Program-made: the position numbers and the translations under genes
DNA from: Henricia sp. BOLD:AAB3569
Taxonomy: Eukaryota > Echinodermata > Asteroidea > Spinulosida > Echinasteridae
Assembly: GCA_037783545.1 (NCBI GenBank)
Contig: JBBELK010000455.1
Location: 62,001 to 126,000 of the forward strand
DNA: 64,000 nt
Direction of reading: 5' to 3'
Shown here: in pieces, positions 45,326 to 58,100 of the stretch
Layout: each line of letters starts with the position of its first letter
How positions within the stretch are numbered: the first letter of the stretch is position 1
The notes under the pieces: model-generated
What the model saw: only the letters and a program-made list of their open reading frames with translations
Told to the model about the DNA's origin: nothing
The model's database searches: none

Positions 45326-48239
45326 GAAAGCTTAACAGGTTTGCGTAATTTGAAACGTTTACAGAAGAACAATATTTTACTAAAAACAAAAGTGCCTACG
45401 ACACTCGGTATTCCCAGGTGGTCTCCCACCGAAGTACTGACCGAGCCCAACGTTGCTTAACTGCGGTGATCAGACGGGAACCGGTGTATTCAATGTGGTA
45501 TGGTCGTAGACGAATGCTTAACAGGTTTGCGTAATTTTAAACGTTTACTGAAGAACAATATTTTACTCGACAAAACAAAAGTGCCTACGACACTCGGTAT
45601 TCCCAGGTGGTCTCCCACCGAAGTACTGACCGAGCCCAACGTTGCTTAACTGCGGTGATCAGACGGGAACCAGTGTATTCAATGTGGTATGGTCGTAGAC
45701 GAAAGCTTAACAGGTTTGCGTAATTTGAAACGTTTACAGAAGAACAATATTTTACTAAAAACAAAAGTGCCTACGACACTCGGTATTCCCAGGTGGTCTC
45801 CCACCGAAGTACTGACCGAGCCCAACGTTGCTTAACTGCGGTGATCAGACGGGAACCGGTGTATTCAATGTGGTATGGTCGTAGACGAATGCTTAACAGG
45901 TTTGCGTAATTTTAAACGTTTACTGAAGAACAATATTTTACTCGACAAAACAAAAGTGCCTACGACACTCGGTATTCCCAGGTGGTCTCCCACCGAAGTA
46001 CTGACCGAGCCCAACGTTGCTTAACTGCGGTGATCAGACGGGAACCGGTGTATTCAATGTGGTATGGTCGTAGACGAAAGCTTAACAGGTTTGCGTAATT
46101 TGAAACGTTTACAGAAGAACAATATTTTACTAAAAACAAAAGTGCCTACGACACTCGGTATTCCCAGGTGGTCTCCCACCGAAGTACTGACCGAGCCCAA
46201 CGTTGCTTAACTGCGGTGATCAGACGGGAACCGGTGTATTCAATGTGGTATGGTCGTAGACGAATGCTTAACAGGTTTGCGTAATTTTAAACGTTTACTG
46301 AAGAACAATATTTTACTCGACAAAACAAAAGTGCCTACGACACTCGGTATTCCCAGGTGGTCTCCCACCGAAGTACTGACCGAGCCCAACGTTGCTTAAC
46401 TGCGGTGATCAGACGGGAACCGGTGTATTCAATGTGGTATGGTCGTAGACAAAAGATTAACAGGTTTGCGTAATTTGAAACGTTTACAGAAGAACAATAT
46501 TTTACTAAAAACAAAAGTGCCTACGACACTCGGTATTCCCAGGTGGTCTCCCACCGAAGTACTGACCGAGCCCAACGTTGCTTAACTGCGGTGATCAGAC
46601 GGGAACCAGTGCATTCAATGTGGTATGGTCGTAGACGAAAGCTTAACAGGTTTGCGTAATTTGAAACGTTTACAGAAGAACAATATTTTACTAAAAACAA
46701 AAGTGCCTACGACACTCGGTATTCCCAGGTGGTCTCCCACCGAAGTACTGACCGAGCCCAACGTTGCTTAACTGCGGTGATCAGACGGGAACCGCTGTAT
46801 TCAATGTGGTATGGTCGTAGACGAAAGCTTAACAGGTTTGCGTAATTTGAAACGTTTACAGAAGAACAATATTTTACTAAAAACAAAAGTGCCTACGACA
46901 CTCGGTATTCCCAGGTGGTCTCCCACCGAAGTACTGACCGAGCCCAACGTTGCTTAACTGCGGTGATCAGACGGGAACCGGTGTATTCAATGTGGTATGG
47001 TCGTAGACGAATGCTTAACAGGTTTGCGTAATTTTAAACGTTTACTGAAGAACAATATTTTACTCGACAAAACAAAAGTGCCTACGACACTCGGTATTCC
47101 CAGGTGGTCTCCCACCGAAGTACTGACCGAGCCCAACGTTGCTTAACTGCGGTGATCAGACGGGAACCGGTGTATTCAATGTGGTATGGTCGTAGACGAA
47201 AGCTTAACAGGTTTGCGTAATTTGAAACGTTTACAGAAGAACAATATTTTACTAAAAACAAAAGTGCCTACGACACTCGGTATTCCCAGGTGGTCTCCCA
47301 CCGAAGTACTGACCGAGCCCAACGTTGCTTAACTGCGGTGATCAGACGGGAACCGGTGTATTCAATGTGGTATGGTCGTAGACGAATGCTTAACAGGTTT
47401 GCGTAATTTTAAACGTTTACTGAAGAACAATATTTTACTCGACAAAACAAAAGTGCCTACGACACTCGGTATTCCCAGGTGGTCTCCCACCGAAGTACTG
47501 ACCGAGCCCAACGTTGCTTAACTGCGGTGATCAGACGGGAACCGGTGTATTCAATGTGGTATGGTCGTAGACGAAAGCTTAACAGGTTTGCGTAATTTGA
47601 AACGTTTACAGAAGAACAATATTTTACTAAAAACAAAAGTGCCTACGACACTCGGTATTCCCAGGTGGTCTCCCACCGAAGTACTGACCGAGCCCAACGT
47701 TGCTTAACTGCGGTGATCAGACGGGAACCGGTGTATTCAATGTGGTATGGTCGTAGACGAAAGCTTAACAGGTTTGCGTAATTTGAAACGTTTACAGAAG
47801 AACAATATTTTACTAAAAACAAAAGTGCCTACGACACTCGGTATTCCCAGGTGGTCTCCCACCGAAGTACTGACCGAGCCCAACGTTGCTTAACTGCGGT
47901 GATCAGACGGGAACCGGTGTATTCAATGTGGTATGGTCGTAGACGAATGCTTAACAGGTTTGCGTAATTTTAAACGTTTACTGAAGAGCAATATTTTACT
48001 CGACAAAACAAAAGTGCCTACGACACTCGGTATTCCCAGGTGGTCTCCCACCGAAGTACTGACCGAGCCCAACGTTGCTTAACTGCGGTGATCAGACGGG
48101 AACCGGTGTATTCAATGTGGTATGGTCGTAGACGAAAGCTTAACAGGTTTGCGTAATTTGAAACGTTTACAGAAGAACAATATTTTACTAAAAACAAAAG
48201 TGCCTACGACACTCGGTATTCCCAGGTGGTCTCCCACCG

Positions 48240-49110
48240 AAGTACTGACCGAGCCCAACGTTGCTTAACTGCGGTGATCAGACGGGAACCGGTGTATTAA
48301 ATGTGGTATGGTCGTAGACGAAAGCTTAACAGGTTTGCGTAATTTGAAACGTTTACAGAAGAACAATATTTTACTAAAAACAAAAGTGCCTACGACACTC
48401 GGTATTCCCAGGTGGTCTCCCACCGAAGTACTGACCGAGCCCAACGTTGCTTAACTGCGGTGATCAGACGGGAACCGGTGTATTCAATGTGGTATGGTCG
48501 TAGACGAATGCTTAACAGGTTTGCGTAATTTTAAACGTTTACTGAAGAACAATATTTTACTCGACAAAACAAAAGTGCCTACGACACTCGGTATTCCCAG
48601 GTGGTCTCCCACCGAAGTACTGACCGAGCCCAACGTTGCTTAACTGCGGTGATCAGACGGGAACCGGTGTATTCAATGTGGTATGGTCGTAGACGAAAGC
48701 TTAACAGGTTTGCGTAATTTGAAACGTTTACAGAAGAACAATATTTTACTAAAAACAAAAGTGCCTACGACACTCGGTATTCCCAGGTGGTCTCCCACCG
48801 AAGTACTGACCGAGCCCAACGTTGCTTAACTGCGGTGATCAGACGGGAACCGGTGTATTCAATGTGGTATGGTCGTAGACGAAAGCTTAACAGGTTTGCG
48901 TAATTTGAAACGTTTACAGAAGAACAATATTTTACTAAAAACAAAAGTGCCTACGACACTCGGTATTCCCAGGTGGTCTCCCACCGAAGTACTGACCGAG
49001 CCCAACGTTGCTTAACTGCGGTGATCAGACGGGAACCGGTGTATTAAATGTGGTATGGTCGTAGACGAAAGCTTAACAGGTTTGCGTAATTTGAAACGTT
49101 TACAGAAGAA
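48240..49110. repeat. Higher-order repeat: 747-bp (four-unit) duplication
   Basis: The variant GTGTATTAAATG occurs at 48299 and 49046, 747 bp apart, in the same unit context (four units with one type A spacer). Confidence 0.65.
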
Positions 49111-50071
49111 CAATATTTTACTAAAAACAAAAGTGCCTACGACACTCGGTATTCCCAGGTGGTCTCCCACCGAAGTACTGACCGAGCCCAACGTTGCTTA
49201 ACTGCGGTGATCAGACGGGAACCGGTGTATTCAATGTGGTATGGTCGTAGACGAATGCTTAACAGGTTTGCGTAATTTTAAACGTTTACTGAAGAACAAT
49301 ATTTTACTCGACAAAACAAAAGTGCCTACGACACTCGGTATTCCCAGGTGGTCTCCCACCGAAGTACTGACCGAGCCCAACGTTGCTTAACTGCGGTGAT
49401 CAGACGGGAACCGGTGTATTCAATGTGGTATGGTCGTAGACGAAAGCTTAACAGGTTTGCGTAATTTGAAACGTTTACAGAAGAACAATATTTTACTAAA
49501 AACAAAAGTGCCTACGACACTCGGTATTCCCAGGTGGTCTCCCACCGAAGTACTGACCGAGCCCAACGTTGCTTAACTGCGGTGATCAGACGGGAACCGG
49601 TGTATTCAATGTGGTATGGTCGTAGACGAATGCTTAACAGGTTTGCGTAATTTTAAACGTTTACTGAAGAACAATATTTTACTCGACAAAACAAAAGTGC
49701 CTACGACACTCGGTATTCCCAGGTGGTCTCCCACCGAAGTACTGACCGAGCCCAACGTTGCTTAACTGCGGTGATCAGACGGGAACCAGTGTATTCAATG
49801 TGGTATGGTCGTAGACGAAAGCTTAACAGGTTTGCGTAATTTGAAACGTTTACAGAAGAACAATATTTTACTAAAAACAAAAGTGCCTACGACACTCGGT
49901 ATTCCCAGGTGGTCTCCCACCGAAGTACTGACCGAGCCCAACGTTGCTTAACTGCGGTGATCAGACGGGAATCGGTGTATTCAATGTGGTATGGTCGTAG
50001 ACGAATGCTTAACAGGTTTGCGTAATTTTAAACGTTTACTGAAGAACAATATTTTACTCGACAAAACAAAA

Positions 50072-50190
50072 GTGCCTACGACACTCGGTATTCCCAGGTG
50101 GTCTCCCACCGAAGTACTGACCGAGCCCAAGTTGCTTAACTGCGGTGATCAGACGGGAACCGGTGTATTCAATGTGGTATGGTCGTAGAC
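50072..50190 (-). pseudogene. 5S rRNA copy with a one-base deletion
   Basis: 119 bases long. One C is missing in the box A region (plus strand GAGCCCAAGTTGC instead of GAGCCCAACGTTGC). This disturbs both the internal promoter spacing and a conserved stem, so the copy is probably not functional. Confidence 0.75.
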
Positions 50191-50817
50191 GAAAGCTTAA
50201 CAGGTTTGCGTAATTTGAAACGTTTACAGAAGAACAATATTTTACTAAAAACAAAAGTGCCTACGACACTCGGTATTCCCAGGTGGTCTCCCACCGAAGT
50301 ACTGACCGAGCCCAACGTTGCTTAACTGCGGTGATCAGACGGGAACCGGTGTATTCAATGTGGTATGGTCGTAGACGAAAGCTTAACAGGTTTGCGTAAT
50401 TTGAAACGTTTACAGAAGAACAATATTTTACTAAAAACAAAAGTGCCTACGACACTCGGTATTCCCAGGTGGTCTCCCACCGAAGTACTGACCGAGCCCA
50501 ACGTTGCTTAACTGCGGTGATCAGACGGGAACCGGTGTATTCAATGTGGTATGGTCGTAGACGAATGCTTAACAGGTTTGCGTAATTTTAAACGTTTACT
50601 GAAGAACAATATTTTACTCGACAAAACAAAAGTGCCTACGACACTCGGTATTCCCAGGTGGTCTCCCACCGAAGTACTGACCGAGCCCAACGTTGCTTAA
50701 CTGCGGTGATCAGACGGGAACCGGTGTATTCAATGTGGTATGGTCGTAGACGAAAGCTTAAAAGGTTTGCGTAATTTGAAACGTTTACAGAAGAACAATA
50801 TTTTACTAAAAACAAAA

Positions 50818-50937
50818 GTGCCTACGACACTCGGTATTCCCAGGTGGTCTCCCACCGAAGTACTGACCGAGCCCAACGTTGCTTAACTGCGGTGATCAGA
50901 CGGGAACCGGTGTATTCAATGTGGGTTGGTCGTAGAC
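50818..50937 (-). rRNA. 5S rRNA copy with two adjacent changes
   Basis: Full length, but the 5' part has a two-base change (plus strand GTGGGTTGG instead of GTGGTATGG), just beyond helix I. Possibly weak or inactive. It is one of three damaged copies within 1.3 kb. Confidence 0.8.
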
Positions 50938-51192
50938 GAATGCTTAACAGGTTTGCGTAATTTTAAACGTTTACTGAAGAACAATATTTTACTCGACAAA
51001 ACAAAAGTGCCTACGACACTCGGTATTCCCAGGTGGTCTCCCACCGAAGTCCTGACCGAGCCCAACGTTGCTTAACTGCGGTGATCAGACGGGAACCGGT
51101 GTATTCAATGTGGTATGGTCGTAGACGAAAGCTTAACAGGTTTGCGTAATTTGAAACATTTACAGAAGAACAATATTTTACTAAAAACAAAA

Positions 51193-51307
51193 GTGCCTAC
51201 GACACTCGGTATTCCCAGGTGGTCTCCCACCGAAGTACTGACCGAGCCCAACGTTGCTTAAATGATCAGACGGGAACCGGTGTATTCAATGTGGTATGGT
51301 CGTAGAC
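51193..51307 (-). pseudogene. 5S rRNA copy with a five-base deletion
   Basis: 115 bases long. The plus strand reads GCTTAAATGATCAG where others read GCTTAACTGCGGTGATCAG, a net loss of five bases at the box A edge. Box A and the helix III region are broken, so this is most likely a pseudogene. Confidence 0.85.
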
Positions 51308-52199
51308 GAAAGCTTAACAGGTTTGCGTAATTTGAAACGTTTACAGAAGAACAATATTTTACTAAAAACAAAAGTGCCTACGACACTCGGTATTCCCAGG
51401 TGGTCTCCCACCGAAGTACTGACCGAGCCCAACGTTGCTTAACTGCGGTGATCAGACGGGAACCGGTGTATTCAATGTGGTATGGTCGTAGACGAATGCT
51501 TAACAGGTTTGCGTAATTTTAAACGTTTACTGAAGAACAATATTTTACTCGACAAAACAAAAGTGCCTACGACACTCGGTATTCCCAGGTGGTCTCCCAC
51601 CGAAGTACTGACCGAGCCCAACGTTGCTTAACTGCGGTGATCAGACGGGAACCGGTGTATTCAATGTGGTATGGTCGTAGACGAAAGCTTAACAGGTTTG
51701 CGTAATTTGAAACGTTTACAGAAGAACAATATTTTACTAAAAACAAAAGTGCCTACGACACTCGGTATTCCCAGGTGGTCTCCCACCGAAGTACTGACCG
51801 AGCCCAACGTTGCTTAACTGCGGTGATCAGACGGGAACCGGTGTATTCAATGTGGTATGGTCGTAGACGAAAGCTTAACAGGTTTGCGTAATTTGAAACG
51901 TTTACAGAAGAACAATATTTTACTAAAAACAAAAGTGCCTACGACACTCGGTATTCCCAGGTGGTCTCCCACCGAAGTACTGACCGAGCCCAACGTTGCT
52001 TAACTGCGGTGATCAGACGGGAACCGGTGTATTCAATGTGGTATGGTCGTAGACGAATGCTTAACAGGTTTGCGTAATTTTAAACGTTTACTGAAGAACA
52101 ATATTTTACTCGACAAAACAAAAGTGCCTACGACACTCGGTATTCCCAGGTGGTCTCCCACCGAAGTACTGACCGAGCCCAACGTTGCTTAACTGCGGT

Positions 52200-53990
52200 G
52201 ATCAGACGGGAACCGGTGTATTCAATGTGCTATGGTCGTAGACGAAAGCTTAACAGGTTTGCGTAATTTGAAACGTTTACAGAAGAACAATATTTTACTA
52301 AAAACAAAAGTGCCTACGACACTCGGTATTCCCAGGTGGTCTCCCACCGAAGTACTGACCGAACCCAACGTTGCTTAACTGCGGTGATCAGACGGGAACC
52401 GGTGTATTCAATGTGGTATGGTCGTAGACGAAAGCTTAACAGGTTTGCGTAATTTGAAACGTTTACAGAAGAACAATATTTTACTAAAAACAAAAGTGCC
52501 TACGACACTCGGTATTCCCAGGTGGTCTCCCACCGAAGTACTGACCGAGCCCAACGTTGCTTAACTGCGGTGATCAGACGGGAACCGGTGTATTCAATGT
52601 GGTATGGTCGTAGACGAATGCTTAACAGGTTTGCGTAATTTTAAACGTTTACTGAAGAACAATATTTTACTCGACAAAACAAAAGTGCCTACGACACTCG
52701 GTATTCCCAGGTGGTCTCCCACCGAAGTACTGACCGAGCCCAACGTTGCTTAACTGCGGTGATCAGACGGGAACCGGTGTATTCAATGTGGTATGGTCGT
52801 AGACGAAAGCTTAACAGGTTTGCGTAATTTGAAACGTTTACAGAAGAACAATATTTTACTAAAAACAAAAGTGCCTACGACACTCGGTATTCCCAGGTGG
52901 TCTCCCACCGAAGTACTGACCGAGCCCAACGTTGCTTAACTGCGGTGATCAGACGGGAACCGTTGTATTCAATGTGGTATGGTCGTAGACGAATGCTTAA
53001 CAGGTTTGCGTAATTTTAAACGTTTACTGAAGAACACTATTTTACTCGACAAAACAAAAGTGTCTACGACACTCGGTATTCCCAGGTGGTCTCCCACCGA
53101 AGTACTGACCGAGCCCAACGTTGCTTAACTGCGGTGATCAGACGGGAACCGGTGTATTCAATGTGGTATGGTCGTAGACGAAAGCTTAACAGGTTTGCGT
53201 AATTTGAAACGTTTACAGAAGAACAATATTTTACTAAAAACAAAAGTGCCTACGACACTCGGTATTCCCAGGTGGTCTCCCACCGAAGTACTGACCGAGC
53301 CCAACGTTGCTTAACTGCGGTGATCAGACGGGAACCGGTGTATTCAATGTGGTATGGTCGTAGACGAATGCTTAACAGGTTTGCGTAATTTTAAACGTTT
53401 ACTGAAGAACAATATTTTACTCGACAAAACAAAAGTGCCTACGACACTCGGTATTCCCAGGTGGTCTCCCACCGAAGTACTGACCGAGCCCAACGTTGCT
53501 TAACTGCGGTGATCAGACGGGAACCGGTGTATTCAATGTGGTATGGTCGTAGACGAAAGCTTAACAGGTTTGCGTAATTTGAAACGTTTACAGAAGAACA
53601 ATATTTTACTAAAAACAAAAGTGCCTACGACACTCGGTATTCCCAGGTGGTCTCCCACCGAAGTACTGACCGAGCCCAACGTTGCTTAACTGCGGTGATC
53701 AGACGGGAACCGTTGTATTCAATGTGGTATGGTCGTAGACGAATGCTTAACAGGTTTGCGTAATTTTAAACGTTTACTGAAGAACACTATTTTACTCGAC
53801 AAAACAAAAGTGTCTACGACACTCGGTATTCCCAGGTGGTCTCCCACCGAAGTACTGACCGAGCCCAACGTTGCTTAACTGCGGTGATCAGACGGGAACC
53901 GGTGTATTCAATGTGGTATGGTCGTAGACGAAAGCTTAACAGGTTTGCGTAATTTGAAACGTTTACAGAAGAACAATATTTTACTAAAAA
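52200..53990. repeat. Higher-order repeat: 750-bp (four-unit) duplication
   Basis: CCGTTGTATTC at 52963 and 53713, AACACTATTTTACTCG near 53036/53786 and GTGTCTACGAC near 53063/53813 recur 750 bp apart. Edges are approximate. Confidence 0.8.
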
Positions 53991-54496
53991 CAAAAGTACC
54001 TACGACACTCGGTATTCCCAGGTGGTCTCCCACCGAAGTGCTGACCGAGCCCAACGTTGCTTAACTGCGGTGATCAGACGGGAACCGGTGTATTCAATGT
54101 GGTATGGTCGTAGACGAATGCTTAACAGGTTTGCGTAATTTTAAACGTTTACTGAAGAACAATATTTTACTCGACAAAACAAAAGTGCCTACGACACTCG
54201 GTATTCCCAGGTGGTCTCCCACCGAAGTACTGACCGAGCCCAACGTTGCTTAACTGCGGTGATCAGACGGGAACCGGTGTATTCAATGTGGTATGGTCGT
54301 AGACGAAAGCTTAACAGGTTTGCGTAATTTGAAACGTTTACAGAAGAACAATATTTTACTAAAAACAAAAGTGCCTACGACACTCGGTATTCCCAGGTGG
54401 TCTCCCACCGAAGTACTGACCGAGCCCAACGTTGCTTAACTGCGGTGATCAGACGGGAACCGGTGTATTCAATGTGGTATGGTCGTAGACGAATGC

Positions 54497-54500
54497 TAAT
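54497..54500. other. Three-base insertion in a 5S spacer
   Basis: The spacer start reads GAATGCTAATTAACAGG instead of GAATGCTTAACAGG. It falls between the gene start and the TATA-like box, moving that box three bases further upstream. Confidence 0.8.
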
Positions 54501-55199
54501 TAACAGGTTTGCGTAATTTTAAACGTTTACTGAAGAACAATATTTTACTCGACAAAACAAAAGTGCCTACGACACTCGGTATTCCCAGGTGGTCTCCCAC
54601 CGAAGTACTGACCGAGCCCAACGTTGCTTAACTGCGGTGATCAGACGGGAACCGGTGTATTCAATGTGGTATGGTCGTAGACGAATGCTTAACAGGTTTG
54701 CGTAATTTTAAACGTTTACTGAAGAACAATATTTTACTCGACAAAACAAAAGTGCCTACGACACTCGGTATTCCCAGGTGGTCTCCCACCGAAGTACTGA
54801 CCGAGCCCAACGTTGCTTAACTGCGGTGATCAGACGGGAACCGGTGTATTCAATGTGGTATGGTCGTAGACGAAAGCTTAACAGGTTTGCGTAATTTGAA
54901 ACGTTTACAGAAGAACAATATTTTACTAAAAACAAAAGTGCCTACGACACTCGGCATTCCCAGGTGGTCTCCCACCGAAGTACTGACCGAGCCCAACGTT
55001 GCTTAACTGCGGTGATCAGACAGGAACCGGTGTATTCAATGTGGTATGGTCGTAGACGAAAGCTTAACAGGTTTGCGTAATTTGAAACGTTTACAGAAGA
55101 ACAACATTTTACTAAAAACAAAAGTGCCTACGACACTCGGTATTCCCAGGTGGTCTACCACCGAAGTACTGACCGAGCCCAACGTTGCTTAACTGCGGT

Positions 55200-58100
55200 G
55201 ATCAGACGGGAACCGGTGTATTCAATGTGGTATGGTCGTAGACGAATGCTTAACAAGTTTGCGTAATTTTAAACGTTTACTGAAGAACAATATTTTACTC
55301 GACAAAACAAAAGTGCCTACGACACTCGGTATTCCCAGGTGGTCTCCCACCGAAGTACTGACCGAGCCCAACGTTGCTTAACTGCGGTGATCAGACGGGA
55401 ACCGGTGTATTCAATGTGGTATGGTCGTAGACGAAAGCTTAACAGGTTTGCGTAATTTGAAACGTTTACAGAAGAACAATATTTTACTAAAAACAAAAGT
55501 GCCTACGACACTCGGTATTCCCAGGTGGTCTCCCACCGAAGTACTGACCGAGCCCAACGTTGCTTAACTGCGGTGATCAGACGGGAACCGGTGTATTCAA
55601 TGTGGTATGGTCGTAGACGAATGCTTAACAGGTTTGCGTAATTTTAAACGTTTACCGAAGAACAATATTTTACTCGACAAAACAAAAGTGCCTACGACAC
55701 TCGGTATTTCCAGGTGGTCTCCCACCGAAGTACTGACCGAGCCCAACGTTGCTTAACTGCGGTGAGCAGACGGGAACCGGTGTATTCAATGTGGTATGGT
55801 CGTAGACGAAAGCTTAACAGGTTTGCGTAATTTGAAACGTTTACAGAAGAACAATATTTTACTAAAAACAAAAGTGCCTACGACACTCGGTATTCCCAGG
55901 TGGTCTCCCACCGAAGTACTGACCGAGCCCAACGTTGCTTAACTGCGGTGAGCAGACGGGAACCGGTGTATTCAATGTGGTATGGTCGTAGACGAAAGCT
56001 TAACAGGTTTGCGTAATTTGAAACGTTTACTGAAGAACAATATTTTACTAAAAACAAAAGTGCCTACGACACTCGGTATTCCCAGGTGGTCTCCCACCGA
56101 AGTACTGACCGAGCCCAACGTTGCTTAACTGCGGTGATCAGACGGGAACCGGTGTATTCAATGTGGTATGGTCGTAGACGAAAGCTTAACAGGTTTGCGT
56201 AATTTGAAACGTTTACAGAAGAACAATATTTTACTCGACGAAACAAAAGTGCCTACGACACTCGGTATTCCCAGGTGGTCTCCCACCGAAGTACTGACCG
56301 AGCCCAACGTTGCTTAACTGCGGTGATCAGACGGGAACCGGTGTATTCAATGTGGTATGGTCGTAGACGAATGCTTAACAGGTTTGCGTAATTTTAAACG
56401 TTTACTGAAGAACAATATTTTACTCGACAAAACAAAAGTGCCTACGACACTCGGTATTCCCAGGTGGTCTCCCACCGAAGTACTGACCGAGCCCAACGTT
56501 GCTTAACTGCGGTGATCAGACGGGAACCGGTGTATTCAATGTGGTATGGTCGTAGACGAAAGCTTAACAGGTTTGCGTAATTTGAAACGTTTACAGAAGA
56601 ACAATATTTTACTAAAAACAAAAGTGCCTACGACACTCGGTATTCCCAGGTGGTCTCCCACCGAAGTACTGACCGAGCCCAACGTTGCTTAACTGCGGTG
56701 ATCAGACGGGAACCGGTGTATTCAATGTGGTATGGTCGTAGACGAATGCTTAACAGGTTTGCGTAATTTTAAACGTTTACTGAAGAACAATATTTTACTC
56801 GACAAAACAAAAGTGCCTACGACACTCGGTATTCCCAGGTGGTCTCCCACCGAAGTACTGACCGAGCCCAACGTTGCTTAACTGCGGTGAGCAGACGGGA
56901 ACCGGTGTATTCAATGTGATATGGTCGTAGACGAAAGCTTAACAGGTTTGCGTAATTTGAAACGTTTACAGAAGAACAATATTTTACTAAAAACAAAAGT
57001 GCCTACGACACTCGGTATTCCCAGGTGGTCTCCCACCGAAGTACTGACCGAGCCCAACGTTGCTTAACTGCGGTGATCAGACGGGAACCGGTGTATTCAA
57101 TGTGGTATGGTCGTAGACGAATGCTTAACAAGTTTGCGTAATTTTAAACGTTTACTGAAGAACAATATTTTACTCGACAAAACAAAAGTGCCTACGACAC
57201 TCGGTATTCCCAGGTGGTCTCCCACCGAAGTACTGACCGAGCCCAACGTTGCTTAACTGCGGTGATCAGACGGGAACCGGTGTATTCAATGTGGTATGGT
57301 CGTAGACGAAAGCTTAACAGGTTTGCGTAATTTGAAACGTTTACAGAAGAACAATATTTTACTAAAAACAAAAGTGCCTACGACACTCGGTATTCCCAGG
57401 TGGTCTCCCACCGAAGTACTGACCGAGCCCAACGTTGCTTAACTGCGGTGATCAGACGGGAACCGGTGTATTCAATGTGGTATGGTCGTAGACGAATGCT
57501 TAACAGGTTTGCGTAATTTTAAACGTTTACCGAAGAACAATATTTTACTCGACAAAACAAAAGTGCCTACGACACTCGGTATTCCCAGGTGGTCTCCCAC
57601 CGAAGTACTGACCGAGCCCAACGTTGCTTAACTGCGGTGAGCAGACGGGAACCGGTGTATTCAATGTGGTATGGTCGTAGACGAAAGCTTAACAGGTTTG
57701 CGTAATTTGAAACGTTTACAGAAGAACAATATTTTACTAAAAACAAAAGTGCCTACGACACTCGGTATTCCCAGGTGGTCTCCCACCGAAGTACTGACCG
57801 AGCCCAACGTTGCTTAACTGCGGTGAGCAGACGGGAACCGGTGTATTCAATGTGGTATGGTCGTAGACGAAAGCTTAACAGGTTTGCGTAATTTGAAACG
57901 TTTACTGAAGAACAATATTTTACTAAAAACAAAAGTGCCTACGACACTCGGTATTCCCAGGTGGTCTCCCACCGAAGTACTGACCGAGCCCAACGTTGCT
58001 TAACTGCGGTGATCAGACGGGAACCGGTGTATTCAATGTGGTATGGTCGTAGACGAAAGCTTAACAGGTTTGCGTAATTTGAAACGTTTACAGAAGAACA

